Below are positions 41,702 to 50,603 of a DNA stretch of 64,000 nt, piece after piece. The DNA is from Nocardia brasiliensis ATCC 700358 (GTDB taxonomy: Bacteria > Actinomycetota > Actinomycetes > Mycobacteriales > Mycobacteriaceae). The position numbers and the translations under genes were made by a program. Location of the stretch: NCBI RefSeq assembly GCF_000250675.2, contig NC_018681.1, forward strand, positions 248,001 to 312,000, in the 5' to 3' direction. The first letter of the stretch is position 1. The number at the start of each line of letters is the position of its first letter. The notes under the pieces are model-generated. The model was not told the origin of the DNA and searched no databases. It saw nothing but the letters and a program-made list of their open reading frames with translations.

Positions 41702-41789
41702 TGCTCCCCTTCCCCGGACTGCCACCATCGTGACAGCAGCGCGCGGTCCTGGCCACCGAAGGCAGCACATCGGCAGTACTGTGGATGGC

Positions 41790-42239
41790 ATGGCTCAGGA
41801 CCCGGTGCGGCTGCGCCGTCGGATCAACAAACTCAACGGGCTGGTAAAGCTGTTGCAGAAACTGGGAATCTCGTTCAGCGAGATGCACATCCTGACAGTC
41901 CCCGGCCGTCGCACCGGCGAACTGCGGACCGTCCCGCTGTCGGTGCTCCCGATCGCCGGCGAGCGCTACGTGTTCCAGGCCTACGGGAAGTCCGCTTGGG
42001 TGGCCAATGTTCGCGCGGCGTCGACCGTGACGTTATCCCGTGGCCGGCGCTCGTCGGTGGTGCGGATGGTCGAATTGCCTGTGGCGGAACGCCGTACGCT
42101 GCTGCGTGACCATGTCGCGCACGGTCCGGCCCGGTTGGACGAATGGTTCGTGAAGACCGGACTGGTCGCGGAGGCGACCCCGGCGGCCCTGGCCGAAGCG
42201 GCCGAGCGGATCGCGGTGTTCCGGATCGAGCCCGCCTGA
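41790..42239 (+). CDS. Deazaflavin (F420)-dependent oxidoreductase, DDN family
   Basis: A 149-residue split-barrel protein of the nitroreductase-family deazaflavin-dependent group (DUF385; Ddn/FDOR-A type). Typical motifs are ILTVPGRRTGELRTVPLSVL and YVFQAYGKSAWVANVRAAST. These use reduced F420 to reduce quinones or nitro compounds and are common in mycobacteria and Nocardia. ATG 41790 is used; an in-frame GTG nine bases earlier is possible. Confidence 0.88.
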   Translation: MAQDPVRLRRRINKLNGLVKLLQKLGISFSEMHILTVPGRRTGELRTVPLSVLPIAGERYVFQAYGKSAWVANVRAASTVTLSRGRRSSVVRMVELPVAERRTLLRDHVAHGPARLDEWFVKTGLVAEATPAALAEAAERIAVFRIEPA

Positions 42240-42459
42240 CCTGTTTCCAGGTGACCGAGCGCTGATTCCGGCAATTTTTTTCCGGCATCGGCGCCTGCCG
42301 TCGTTCATCAATATCCCGTTGTCCAGCGGGTATCGTTCCCTCGGCTGCTCGTCTCCCGGAAACAGTGCTCTATCGCCCGACGCGATCTCCCGCATATTCC
42401 GGCGCAGCGAAATTGCCGAGCGCATACGCGAGGACAGTTCCTACTCATTCGGAGGCGTC

Positions 42460-43200
42460 ATGGATTGGGAGCGGTGGCAGGAAAGCTGGGACCGGCAGCA
42501 GGAGTTCTATATGCCCGACCGCGAGGAGCGGTTCCGGGTCATGCTCGATATGGTCGAGGCCGTGGCCGGATCGACGCCGCGGGTGCTCGATTTGGCCTGC
42601 GGCACGGCGACCATCAGCAGGCGGCTGTTCGCGCGGCTGCCCGCGGCGACCTCGGTCGGCATCGATCGTGATCCGGCCCTGCTGGCCATCGCTCGTGGCA
42701 CCTTCGCGGACGACGCCCGGATGACCTTCGTGACCGCCGATATCAAGTCGCCGGACTGGATGTCGCAGCTGCCCGACGAACCGTTCGACGCGATCGTCAC
42801 CGCGACCGCACTGCACTGGCTGAAAGCCGAACCACTGGTCCGCCTCTACGGTGACCTCGGCAAACTGCTCCGTCCCGGCGGCATCTTCCTCAACGCGGAC
42901 CACATGCCCGACCCGGGTACACCGCTGCTGAATGCCCTGGACGAGGCGGTGCAGCAGGCGCATCAGCAGCGGGTCACCGAGGCCGGCACGCTGGATTGGG
43001 CGGATTGGTGGGTGGCCGCGGCCGCCGACCCGCAGCTCGCCGCCGACGTCGCCGCCAGCCGGGAAATCCTGAGCACCCATGTCACCGGCGAGACCCATCC
43101 CGTCGACTGGCATCTCACCGAACTGCGCGAAGCGGGCTTCCTCGAAGCGGGCGTGATCTGGCGCTCGGTCACCGACGCCTTGGTGGCCGCCATTCGCTGA
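42460..43200 (+). CDS. Class I SAM-dependent methyltransferase
   Basis: A 246-residue methyltransferase started at ATG 42460 with GGAGG five bases upstream. Motif I VLDLACGTATISRRLF, acidic loop SVGIDRDPALLAIA, VTADIKSPDW, FDAIVTATALHWLKAEPL and LLRPGGIFLNADHMP are all evident. The N-terminus has an aromatic DWERWQESWDRQQEFYMPDR stretch that may form a lid. Substrate unknown; it lies in the P450-rich block and could act on the same small molecules (inference). Confidence 0.9.
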   Translation: MDWERWQESWDRQQEFYMPDREERFRVMLDMVEAVAGSTPRVLDLACGTATISRRLFARLPAATSVGIDRDPALLAIARGTFADDARMTFVTADIKSPDWMSQLPDEPFDAIVTATALHWLKAEPLVRLYGDLGKLLRPGGIFLNADHMPDPGTPLLNALDEAVQQAHQQRVTEAGTLDWADWWVAAAADPQLAADVAASREILSTHVTGETHPVDWHLTELREAGFLEAGVIWRSVTDALVAAIR

Positions 43201-43247
43201 TCCGATAAGGGGTTGGCTGCGCGGGCGTTGCGCGCGAGACTGGGGAG

Positions 43248-44258
43248 GTGAGCAGTCGCCTCCGGGAGCGAACGTATGAGCGGATGCTCGGGCTGGCCGC
43301 GGCCGGCCTGAGCACGGCCGATCTGATCGATGAGGCGGCGGTGCTGCTGGCCGCGGCGGTACCGCACGACTCCGGTTGCTGGCACACCACCGACCCGGAC
43401 AGCATGGTCGAGACGGGCTATCGATCGTTCGATATGCCGCCGCCCGACGCGGAGGTGGCGCGGTTCGCGTACCTGCCCGACGACTACAACTCCTTCGTCG
43501 CCCTCGCGCTCGGCGAACGGCACAGCGGGGTGCTGAGCGAAGAGACCGGCGGACAGCTGGAGCGCAGCATTCGCTATCGGGAACTGTTGCGCCCCAACAA
43601 CATGACCGGCGAGCTGCGCACCGCGCTGGTGATCGACGGTGCCTGCTGGGGCAATATCTCGCTGTTCCGGGAGCGGCCGCACGACTTCAGCGCCGACGAA
43701 CGCGATTTCGCGCACGATCTCGCCGCCGTGCTCGGGCGCGGTTTGCGCACCGCGGGCGTGCTCGCCCGCTCGGCGCCCGGCAACGAGCTGCGGTGGCCGG
43801 GCGTGCTGGTGCTGGATGCGGCGGGGCAGATCCTCTCGATCTCGCAACCCGCGCGTTCTTGGCTGGCCGAACTCGGCTCGGCCGACGACGCGCTGCCGTT
43901 CGCGGTGCTCGCTCTGGCCGAGCGGGCGCGCACCGAACAGGAGGCGTCGGCCCGGGTGCGCGGGGGCACCGGGCGGTGGGTGTCGTTGCACGCGTCGGCC
44001 ACCGACACCCAGGTCGCGCTGGTCTTGCAGGCCGCGCACCCCGGCGCCGTCGCGCCCTTGCTCTACGCGGCCTTCGGGCTCACCGCACGGGAACGGGAAG
44101 TCCTCGAGCTGGTCGTTCAGGGCTGCAGTACCGGCGAGATCGCCGAACGGCTGTTCATCTCGCCGCTGACCGTGCAGGCCCATCTCACCGCGATCTTCGC
44201 CAAAACCGGCATCCGCAGCAGACGCCAGCTCACCGGCCTGCTGTACGGGCGCGACTAG
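43248..44258 (+). CDS. LuxR-family regulator with GAF-like sensor
   Basis: A 336-residue regulator. An N-terminal helical segment and a GAF-like sensor domain (about residues 15-160, e.g. ALVIDGACWGNISLFRERPH) precede a PAS-like stretch (VLVLDAAGQILSISQPARSW) and a C-terminal LuxR HTH: LTAREREVLELVVQGCSTGE, then IAERLFISPLTVQAHL. It lies 107 bases before a P450 gene on the same strand and may control it; the ligand is unknown. Confidence 0.88.
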   Translation: MSSRLRERTYERMLGLAAAGLSTADLIDEAAVLLAAAVPHDSGCWHTTDPDSMVETGYRSFDMPPPDAEVARFAYLPDDYNSFVALALGERHSGVLSEETGGQLERSIRYRELLRPNNMTGELRTALVIDGACWGNISLFRERPHDFSADERDFAHDLAAVLGRGLRTAGVLARSAPGNELRWPGVLVLDAAGQILSISQPARSWLAELGSADDALPFAVLALAERARTEQEASARVRGGTGRWVSLHASATDTQVALVLQAAHPGAVAPLLYAAFGLTAREREVLELVVQGCSTGEIAERLFISPLTVQAHLTAIFAKTGIRSRRQLTGLLYGRD

Positions 44259-44364
44259 CAAGAAATACGAGAAATCTGCGATAGGCCGGGCCCTCGGCCG
44301 TCCGTAGCGTCCTTTGCACCAGGTCCCGGGAGGTGGACCGTTCCGGTGGGAAGGGTGATGTCGG

Positions 44365-45588
44365 ATGTCGATGGCCGGACACGAGGTGGACTCCGCAGGC
44401 AGAGTCGTCGAACTGAATGTGCTCGACCCGGCGTTCCGGCCGGATTCGGCGGAGGTCGCCGCCGCCCGTGCCGCGAACTGGTACGCCCGCACGCCGATCG
44501 GGTTCGCGGTGTTGCGGCATCGCGAGGCCGCGGCCTTGCTCGCGGACCGCCGCGTGCGCTGGGGCGGCGTGGAATCCTTGGCCGCGCAAGGAATTACCTC
44601 GGGGCCCGCGGTCGAATGGATCGGCTCGGTGCTCCCGAGCGTAGAAGGCGCCGATCACACCCGGTTGCGGCAATTGGTGAGCAAGGCGTTCAACCGGGCC
44701 GCGGTGGACCGGCTGCGACCGGTAATGCGTTCGGTCACAGCGGAACTCATCGAGCCGATCGTTGCCGCGGGCGAGTGTGAGTTCATGGCGGACTTCGCGG
44801 ACCGCTATCCGGCGCGGATTCTGTGTGAGCTGCTGGGTGTGCCGCGCGAACGATGGGAGGACTTCCGTCGCCTGCCGAGCGAAATCGGTTTGATGTTCAG
44901 TGTTTCCGCGGCCGCACAGCTGGATCGGATCGAGACCGCCCTGGCGACATTGCACGAAGCGATCGATGAACTGATCGAGCAGCGCCGCACCACCCCGTCC
45001 GACGATCTGCTGACCGATCTCATAGCGGCTGAGGAAGCGGGGGACCGTCTTTCACCGATCGAATTGCGCGCCATGACGAGTGCGCTGCTGTTCGCGGGAC
45101 AGGACACCACCCGCCAGCAAATCGGTCTGGCGATGCAGACCTTCCTCGACTATCCGGAGCAGTGGCGGATGCTGGCCGCGGATCCCGCCATCGCACCTCG
45201 GGCGGTCGAGGAGATCATGCGGGTCGCGCCCGCGGTCAACACGATCTGGCGGATGACCGACGAGACCATCGAATTCGAGGGCCTCACCATTCCTGCGGGC
45301 AGCTTCATCAACATGCTGACCAATGCCGCGAATACCGATCCCGCCGTATTCGGTGCCGCCGAATTCGATATCACCGCAACCAGACCCGCATCGCACCTCA
45401 TGTTCGGCGGCGGTATCCACTACTGCCTCGGCGCAGCACTGGCCCGCGCCGAGATCGCCGAAGCCCTCCCGATTCTGGCCCGCCGGCTCCCGCACCCCGT
45501 CCTCGCCGCCCCCAGCCGACCCGGCCCCACCCTCGGCCCCACCGGCCCCCTCACCCTGCCCCTGCGCTTCGAAACCCCGACCCCGTGA
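44365..45588 (+). CDS. Cytochrome P450 (canonical)
   Basis: A 407-residue soluble bacterial P450. The I-helix is LLFAGQDTTRQQIG with acid-alcohol pair, the K-helix ExxR is in VEEIMRVAPAV, and the heme site is LMFGGGIHYCLGAALARAE with Cys354. The closing sequence is a Pro/Gly-rich tail ending LTLPLRFETPTP. No redox partner is adjacent. It belongs to the common class of tailoring/xenobiotic P450s; family number and substrate cannot be assigned from sequence alone. Confidence 0.94.
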   Translation: MSMAGHEVDSAGRVVELNVLDPAFRPDSAEVAAARAANWYARTPIGFAVLRHREAAALLADRRVRWGGVESLAAQGITSGPAVEWIGSVLPSVEGADHTRLRQLVSKAFNRAAVDRLRPVMRSVTAELIEPIVAAGECEFMADFADRYPARILCELLGVPRERWEDFRRLPSEIGLMFSVSAAAQLDRIETALATLHEAIDELIEQRRTTPSDDLLTDLIAAEEAGDRLSPIELRAMTSALLFAGQDTTRQQIGLAMQTFLDYPEQWRMLAADPAIAPRAVEEIMRVAPAVNTIWRMTDETIEFEGLTIPAGSFINMLTNAANTDPAVFGAAEFDITATRPASHLMFGGGIHYCLGAALARAEIAEALPILARRLPHPVLAAPSRPGPTLGPTGPLTLPLRFETPTP

Positions 45589-45805
45589 TCGCAGGCTGCG
45601 CATTCAAAGGTCTGGTGAGCGAAGAACGGTCGCGGTTCGCGCGGCCGGCGCCTGTGGCGATGCACAGCGCGGACTCTGCATCCCATCGCCGCGGCTCGGT
45701 GCGTGTGCGCGGCCAACGCGCGACCGCTGTCGGCACCGCCGGCATCGAACCTCGAGGTAGCGTGCCAGCCGTGGCCGGTTGAGGTCGGATCGAAGGGGAA
45801 CATCG

Positions 45806-46222
45806 GTGGTCGCGTGGCGAGAGACAGCGTCGGACCTGGCGCAATCCGATCTGGACGGCTTGCTCGACGAAGCCTTGACGGTGGCAGAGCAGCGGCTGAC
45901 CGAACACGGGCAGCTCGTTCCTTTCGGTCTCGTCGTAGACCGAAAGGGCACAACACAGTTGATTACCGCCGAGGCGGCGGGCGCGACGCAATCGCTGGCG
46001 CTCGGCACCGCGGCGATAGGCGCGATGCGGAGCCGGATCCGGGCGGCCGCGCTGGTCGTCGACGTCCGGCTGCCCGACACCGGCGGCGACGGGGTCGAAG
46101 TTTTCCTGGAGCATGCGGAAGGCATCGCGTTGACAGTTCTCGAGCCTTATCGGCTCGAGGGGGAGAACCTTTCCGTCAGCCCGTTGGAAGCGTCGACAGC
46201 GCAACGCCGCATCTGGCGCTGA
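45806..46222 (+). CDS. Hypothetical protein upstream of the toxin locus
   Basis: A 138-residue soluble protein from GTG 45806. It has alternating strands and helices (FGLVVDRKGTTQLITAEAAG, IRAAALVVDVRLPDTGGDGV, EVFLEHAEGIALTVLEPYRL) reminiscent of small barrel folds seen in uncharacterised actinobacterial proteins, some near toxin or type VII genes. No domain assigned. It converges with the putative immunity gene with a 12-base gap. Function unknown. Confidence 0.62.
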   Translation: MVAWRETASDLAQSDLDGLLDEALTVAEQRLTEHGQLVPFGLVVDRKGTTQLITAEAAGATQSLALGTAAIGAMRSRIRAAALVVDVRLPDTGGDGVEVFLEHAEGIALTVLEPYRLEGENLSVSPLEASTAQRRIWR

Positions 46223-46234
46223 CCTCGAGCACCG

Positions 46235-46858
46235 TCAGCTCTCGTCGTAGCGGGCGATTCTTTCCGCGGTCCGGCGATGCCATTTGTTCTTGCTGGTCAA
46301 GAACGGTTCGATCTGCTCGCGCACCCCTTGGGGCCGTAGTTTCGCGAGCGCGTCCAGGGCGTGGCCCTGGACGTCGGTGTCATCGAGTTGGGCGAGGGCC
46401 ACCTCGGCGGCGCGGGGATGGCGGGACTTGCCGAGCCAGCCGACCACCATCTGCCGATCCGCGCCGAAGGCTCGGTTCGCCGCGATATCGGCAAGTTGGT
46501 CGAAATAGTCGATCCCGGCGGGGATTTCATAGATCGAGTTGCCTGCCGCCCATCGCGTCCGGGCACTCATCGGCTTGGCCACATCGAACTGAGAGATCAG
46601 TGCGGGCACTGCCGAGGTCTTGCGGGCTTCCTTGCGGCCGAGTGCGTTTGCCAGACTCAGCCGGGCGAGCTCGCGCCCTTCGGTTTCGGGGCCGGGCCAC
46701 CGCTTTTCCAATTCGGACAACCATTGCGCGACCACTTCGACAGCCGGCGGAGTGAGCGAAACACTGTTCGGGATATCAGGGATGGTCTGACCGTATCCAC
46801 CCGCTTGCCGATATTCTTCGAGCAGCTCGGCCGCGGCGGCGTCGTCTGTCGTCGTCAA
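46235..46858 (-). CDS. Putative HEAT-like immunity protein
   Basis: A 207-residue all-helical protein with HEAT/armadillo-type repeats in its C-terminal part, e.g. SRHPRAAEVALAQLDDTDVQ then GHALDALAKLRPQGVREQIE. It starts inside the toxin gene, overlapping its stop by four bases, so it would be translated with the toxin. In polymorphic toxin systems the gene directly after the toxin encodes its specific immunity protein, and HEAT-like folds are common in that role. Nuclease inhibition is inferred from position only. Confidence 0.68.
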   Translation of the reverse strand: MTTTDDAAAAELLEEYRQAGGYGQTIPDIPNSVSLTPPAVEVVAQWLSELEKRWPGPETEGRELARLSLANALGRKEARKTSAVPALISQFDVAKPMSARTRWAAGNSIYEIPAGIDYFDQLADIAANRAFGADRQMVVGWLGKSRHPRAAEVALAQLDDTDVQGHALDALAKLRPQGVREQIEPFLTSKNKWHRRTAERIARYDES

Positions 46859-48174
46859 CTCTTGAAGTCCATCGGCACGTGTTTGATCTTCCCCTGATTG
46901 ATCAGATCCTGGATCTCTGATGCTAGCTTGGTGTTCTTGTCGGTGACGAGCACGAACTCATAGCCGTTGGTCTCGCAGTAACTGACGAAATCCTTGATCT
47001 GATCAGTGTATTCCTGGCGCTCCACGTTCTTGACCTCGGTCAACCGCTTGTTCGTGGTATCCAGGTCGTCCGGGATGCGACGGCTGGCCGTACCCGAAGC
47101 AGACGGTATCGACGTCTTCGGCTTGGTCGGATCGATACCGGCTCGGGCCTCGGCTTTGGCTCCTTCGAGCTTGTTCTTCCGCCGCCGCTCGGCCGAGGTC
47201 GGCTCCGGCGGCCGTTTGAGCTGCTTGTCCAGTACCGGCTTGAATTTCGTGTTCACGCTGTTCACCACGGTGGTCGAAACCCCGGTGAGAATGGTGGCGG
47301 TCATGTCGCGGGCGCTGTTCAACCCGGTCAAGACATTCTCGATCTGCCTGCGGCTGTAGGCGATCTCGAGCTCGGCGACCACCTTGATCGCCTTTTCGAT
47401 CGGCTTACCGATGGTGGCGGCGTTGAGGTCGTTGACCGCCTGGACCAACTTCTCCACCCGCAATTCCCACTCGATGTCCTGCTGCGCGAGCCGTAGGAGA
47501 CCGGCGTACCCACTGGTCGCCCCGCCCTGCTGGCGCATGGCATCGGCGAGCAGCGAGACGCCCTCGAACACGGTCGTGTGGGTCTCGCCGATGGTGGGAA
47601 TCTCCTCGGAGGTGGAGCCCAGCAGGCTCTTCATCTTCGGCGTGATCGCGTCATCGAGCGCCTGATAGCTGCTCGCGGCCGCGATCCAGCTGTTGGCGGC
47701 GTTCTCCATGAGGTCGGCGTCTCCGTCGATCCACTCGACCGCGCCCATCACGTCTTTCCAGAGCGACGGTTCGGCCCGCGTGCCGCCCGCCGGGTTTTTC
47801 GGCGGCCGGGCCTCGGCGGTCTGCGAGCCCGGATCGGCGTCCGGCAGCGTGCCGCCGGGAGTGTTGTAGGAGTCCGCCTGTTCGGACTGGTCGTGATTGA
47901 CTCCGCTCTGTCTGACCAGCGCCGCCATCTGGGCCAGGGCCCGGGTCGCCATACCCGCCGTAACCAGCGCCTCCACCGCGGATTTGAAGTAGGTCCCGCC
48001 CCACGACCTGCTACCGGAGTCCGAGCCACTCATCTTGACGGCCGCGCGCAATTCCCGGTCCAGTTTCAGCAGCGCCGCCGAAGCCGACCGGCTCGCTCGG
48101 CTGTATGCCCCGGCGACCTCGTAGAACAACTCGGGGTCTACATCCAGTTCGGACAACCGCCTCAGCCCTGCCAC
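46855..48174 (-). CDS. WXG-headed polymorphic toxin with Tox-REase-7-like C-terminus
   Basis: A 439-residue protein with three parts. Residues 1-100 form a helical hairpin of WXG type (SRSWGGTYFKSAVEALVTAG), a type VII secretion signal module. Residues about 100-330 are helical and Lys/Arg-rich toward the end. Residues about 360-439 form a PD-(D/E)xK nuclease-like domain: D370, then E380-V-K382 in LTEVKNVERQEYTDQIKDFV and closing GYEFVLVTDKNTKL. This matches the Tox-REase-7 restriction-endonuclease-like toxin domain. GTG 48174 overlaps the WXG100 gene by 13 bases. Export to neighbouring cells through an ESX/type VII system is inference. Confidence 0.82.
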   Translation of the reverse strand: MAGLRRLSELDVDPELFYEVAGAYSRASRSASAALLKLDRELRAAVKMSGSDSGSRSWGGTYFKSAVEALVTAGMATRALAQMAALVRQSGVNHDQSEQADSYNTPGGTLPDADPGSQTAEARPPKNPAGGTRAEPSLWKDVMGAVEWIDGDADLMENAANSWIAAASSYQALDDAITPKMKSLLGSTSEEIPTIGETHTTVFEGVSLLADAMRQQGGATSGYAGLLRLAQQDIEWELRVEKLVQAVNDLNAATIGKPIEKAIKVVAELEIAYSRRQIENVLTGLNSARDMTATILTGVSTTVVNSVNTKFKPVLDKQLKRPPEPTSAERRRKNKLEGAKAEARAGIDPTKPKTSIPSASGTASRRIPDDLDTTNKRLTEVKNVERQEYTDQIKDFVSYCETNGYEFVLVTDKNTKLASEIQDLINQGKIKHVPMDFKS

Positions 48175-48449
48175 ATGTCGACATTGGCCTGCACCGCGGC
48201 ACTGTAGTTCGCGTGCGCGGCCACCGCGGCTCGGCGCATATCGCCGACACCGTCATGAATGTCCTTGGCGGCTGCCATGAGTCGCCGATGCGAATCCTGC
48301 TGTGCGATCGCCGCGTCCCCTTCCCACACGCCGTGCATCTTCGTGACCGCCGCGTCGAAAGCTTTGATCTGCTCGTCGAAGAATCCCTCGAATCCCTTGA
48401 TGCGCGCGATGACCGAGTCCAGCAGGGTGAGATCTACGCTATGTCGCAT
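48162..48449 (-). CDS. WXG100-family protein B
   Basis: A 95-residue helical hairpin with WXG turn (MHGVWEGDAAIAQ), the hallmark of small type VII secretion substrates and chaperone-like partners. ATG 48449 lies inside the upstream WXG100 gene (11-base overlap), and its stop lies inside the toxin gene. No YxxxD/E secretion motif is evident at the C-terminus (YSAAVQANVDMWQ). It probably pairs with the neighbouring WXG100 protein or the WXG head of the toxin. Confidence 0.85.
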   Translation of the reverse strand: MRHSVDLTLLDSVIARIKGFEGFFDEQIKAFDAAVTKMHGVWEGDAAIAQQDSHRRLMAAAKDIHDGVGDMRRAAVAAHANYSAAVQANVDMWQG

Positions 48450-48786
48450 CGGGCAAATCCAACGAGAACGCCACCGCTTCGATGGCCTCGGCATGCACCT
48501 GCTGCTGTTCCAGGTAGGACTCTGCGCCCGCATCCAAAGCCACCGTGGTATCGGCTATGGCGTCCAAGAGATCAGCGATTCCTTGTTTGACTTCGGTGTA
48601 CCCCTGCGCGAACAGCCCGCCCTGGTAGCCCTGCCAGGTTTTGGTCAGCGAAACCACGTCGGTATCAAGCGATTTGAATCCGGACGAGAGTTCGTCCAGC
48701 AGGTATTTGATCGTTTTCGCGGCGGCGGCGAGCTCTGCGGGCACAACGCGCAACGTGCGGCCGTCCGATGATTGATCGTCGCTCAT
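48439..48786 (-). CDS. WXG100-family protein A
   Basis: A 115-residue helical-hairpin protein and first gene of the toxin operon. The WXG turn is LTKTWQGYQGGLFAQ, near the centre, with heptad-like helices on each side (PAELAAAAKTIKYLLDELSS). The C-terminus contains SYLEQQQVHAEAIEA, a loose YxxxD/E-like motif. With protein B and the toxin it forms a compact, all-overlapping operon, typical of type VII toxin delivery loci where two small helical partners help present the effector. Confidence 0.85.
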   Translation of the reverse strand: MSDDQSSDGRTLRVVPAELAAAAKTIKYLLDELSSGFKSLDTDVVSLTKTWQGYQGGLFAQGYTEVKQGIADLLDAIADTTVALDAGAESYLEQQQVHAEAIEAVAFSLDLPDAT

Positions 48787-48914
48787 TGAACCCCCCGGGA
48801 GCGCTTGCTGCGCCTGACACTACCAAATAGTGTCGCGCCGCGCGCATTTCGATCGAACGCGCACTGTAGACCTGGGGGAAACGCGTCGGTCGACGCGAAA
48901 GATTCGGGGGCGCT

Positions 48915-49088
48915 TCACTGTTCGATGCGGTGGCGGGACAGTAGGGCGCGGAAGATGCGGAGTCGGGAGGCGGAGCGGGGGGTTTCCTCGACCTGCGGTC
49001 TGGATCGTGGGCGGGTCGGCCAGGGGCTGCCGGGTTCGCCGAGCACGTCGCGCTCGTAGGCCAGGTACCAGTGTTCGTGGTCGGGCAT
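48915..49088 (-). CDS. Small conserved-type hypothetical protein
   Basis: A 57-residue protein from ATG 49088 with a strong GAGGAGG ribosome-binding site. It opens MPDHEHWYLAYERDVLGEPG and is basic toward the end (ASRLRIFRALLSRHRIEQ). Similar ~60-residue proteins, often labelled hypothetical, are plausible in Nocardia, but I recognise no domain. It lies between the type VII toxin operon and the lipase gene. Confidence 0.6.
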   Translation of the reverse strand: MPDHEHWYLAYERDVLGEPGSPWPTRPRSRPQVEETPRSASRLRIFRALLSRHRIEQ

Positions 49089-49137
49089 TGCCGCCTCCTC
49101 GTGGTCCGGACGGTAGTGCGTACTGGACCCGAGCGTT

Positions 49138-49175
49138 ACCGAGACCGGCCGTTCGAAGCAACGGCCGGTCTCGGT
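49138..49175. terminator. Hairpin terminator of the lipase gene
   Basis: ACCGAGACCGGCCGTT (49138-49153) and AACGGCCGGTCTCGGT (49160-49175) form a perfect 16-bp stem with a 6-base loop, just past the lipase stop on the minus strand. Confidence 0.75.
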
Positions 49176-49199
49176 TTGCACGTGGAGCGTGCTGTATGC

Positions 49200-50603
49200 C
49201 TATTTGACGCCGATCGGCTTGCCGAAGAACGAGGCCACGGTCTCGCCGAAGGTTTGGGCGAGCAGACCCAAACCCTCGGGATTCAGGACCATTAAGCCCG
49301 CGTCGGAGGTGCTGCAACCGGGTGCGGCCGGTTTGCCGTCGAGCCGGTCGCGCAGCCAGAGCAGGGCGGTCGCGACGCCCGAAACCTCCGTCGTCACATG
49401 CTCGCCGAGATGTTCGCGGACGTACTGGACCTGCGCGTCCGGGCTCTGGCAGTACGTGTCCACGAGGGTGTTGACGGGGCCGACCGGAATCAGCTCGTCC
49501 GGGTTGGCCTGGTAGATGAACATGGGCATGTCGGGCACTGCCTTACCCATGCGGGTCTTGTCCAGGGTGTCGCGCACCACCGGGTTGCGCATCGGGTCGC
49601 CTTCCGGAACCCGCAGCATCCCTTTCAGATTCGCGAACGGGAACAGTCCGGTGTTGTACTGCACGCACAGGCCGCCCTTGACCACGGACAGCACCTGACC
49701 GAGTGGATCCAGGTCGCGGTTGAGCAGCGCGCCGAACTCCGGGTACTCGCGTCCGATGCCGAGCACGGCGCCCATGATCATGCCCGCCCACAGTTGGCCG
49801 TTGCCGTTCTCCAGCGCCGCGCCGAAATCGGCGGGTACGCCGCCCTCCGCGGCCGCGACGATGTTGAGTTCGGGTGCGTAGGACTGCTTCAGCTCGGCGG
49901 CATGGCCGGTCGCGATCGCGCCGCCGGAATAGCCGTACATGCCGATGCGCGCGTCCGGTGTCAGTCGCATGGGACCGAAATCCCTTGCGGCCCTTATTCC
50001 GTCGAGGGTGATCCGGCCCGCCAGCGGTCCGGCCGCGAACGCGCTGTCCGGACCCTGGTGGTCGGGAATGACCACGCCCCAACCCTGTTGGAGTGCGCCC
50101 TGCGCGATGACGAATTCGAGCGGGGCGACGATCTGTCCGACGAAGGTGGCCAGCGACCACTGCTGCACCGCGTACGACGGCGAGCAGTACGCGGCCAGCG
50201 AGTCCTCGGCGATCTGCATCGAGACCAGCTTGTCCGGCGCCGATCCGCGCGGCTTCAGCACCGTCGCGACGGCGGGGATGGGTTCGTCGCGGCTGTTGTT
50301 CGACCGGTACGACACCTGCCAGGCGTCGACATTGACCGGGATCAGTCCCGCGTTCGCGACATTGACCTGCCGCGCCGCGATGATCTCACCCGGCGCTTTG
50401 GCCGCGACCACCTCGGCGGGCGGGCGGTAGAACCCGGGATCGAGTTCGGGCGGCACCGGTACCGGCGCGGCAGGCTGCACCGGAACCGGCACCGCCCCCT
50501 CCGGCGCCCCCGCCGCGATACCGGCGTTCAACGTCGCCGCCGACGCCGTGATCGCCACCGCCAGCACAACCAACCGCCGAGACCACTTCGTCAACACGGC
50601 CAT
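49200..50603 (-). CDS. Secretory lipase (LIP family)
   Basis: A 467-residue exported alpha/beta-hydrolase of the secretory lipase family (PF03583), common in Nocardia and Mycobacterium. A signal peptide spans about residues 5-40 (LVVLAVAITASAATL, AGA cleavage region). The nucleophile elbow is GMYGYSGGAIATGHA with Ser226; ANPDELIPVGP supplies the Asp and the late EHVTT His. Cys pairs (SLAAYCSPSY, VDTYCQSP, PGCSTSD) suggest disulfides outside the cell. ATG 50603 gives the cleanest signal peptide. Lipid hydrolysis is inferred from family. Confidence 0.9.
   Translation of the reverse strand: MAVLTKWSRRLVVLAVAITASAATLNAGIAAGAPEGAVPVPVQPAAPVPVPPELDPGFYRPPAEVVAAKAPGEIIAARQVNVANAGLIPVNVDAWQVSYRSNNSRDEPIPAVATVLKPRGSAPDKLVSMQIAEDSLAAYCSPSYAVQQWSLATFVGQIVAPLEFVIAQGALQQGWGVVIPDHQGPDSAFAAGPLAGRITLDGIRAARDFGPMRLTPDARIGMYGYSGGAIATGHAAELKQSYAPELNIVAAAEGGVPADFGAALENGNGQLWAGMIMGAVLGIGREYPEFGALLNRDLDPLGQVLSVVKGGLCVQYNTGLFPFANLKGMLRVPEGDPMRNPVVRDTLDKTRMGKAVPDMPMFIYQANPDELIPVGPVNTLVDTYCQSPDAQVQYVREHLGEHVTTEVSGVATALLWLRDRLDGKPAAPGCSTSDAGLMVLNPEGLGLLAQTFGETVASFFGKPIGVK

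Noticed and set aside
40328..42109. 593-codon plus-strand frame opposite the saccharopine dehydrogenase-like gene
   Set aside because: Reverse shadow; the minus-strand gene has clear Rossmann motifs.
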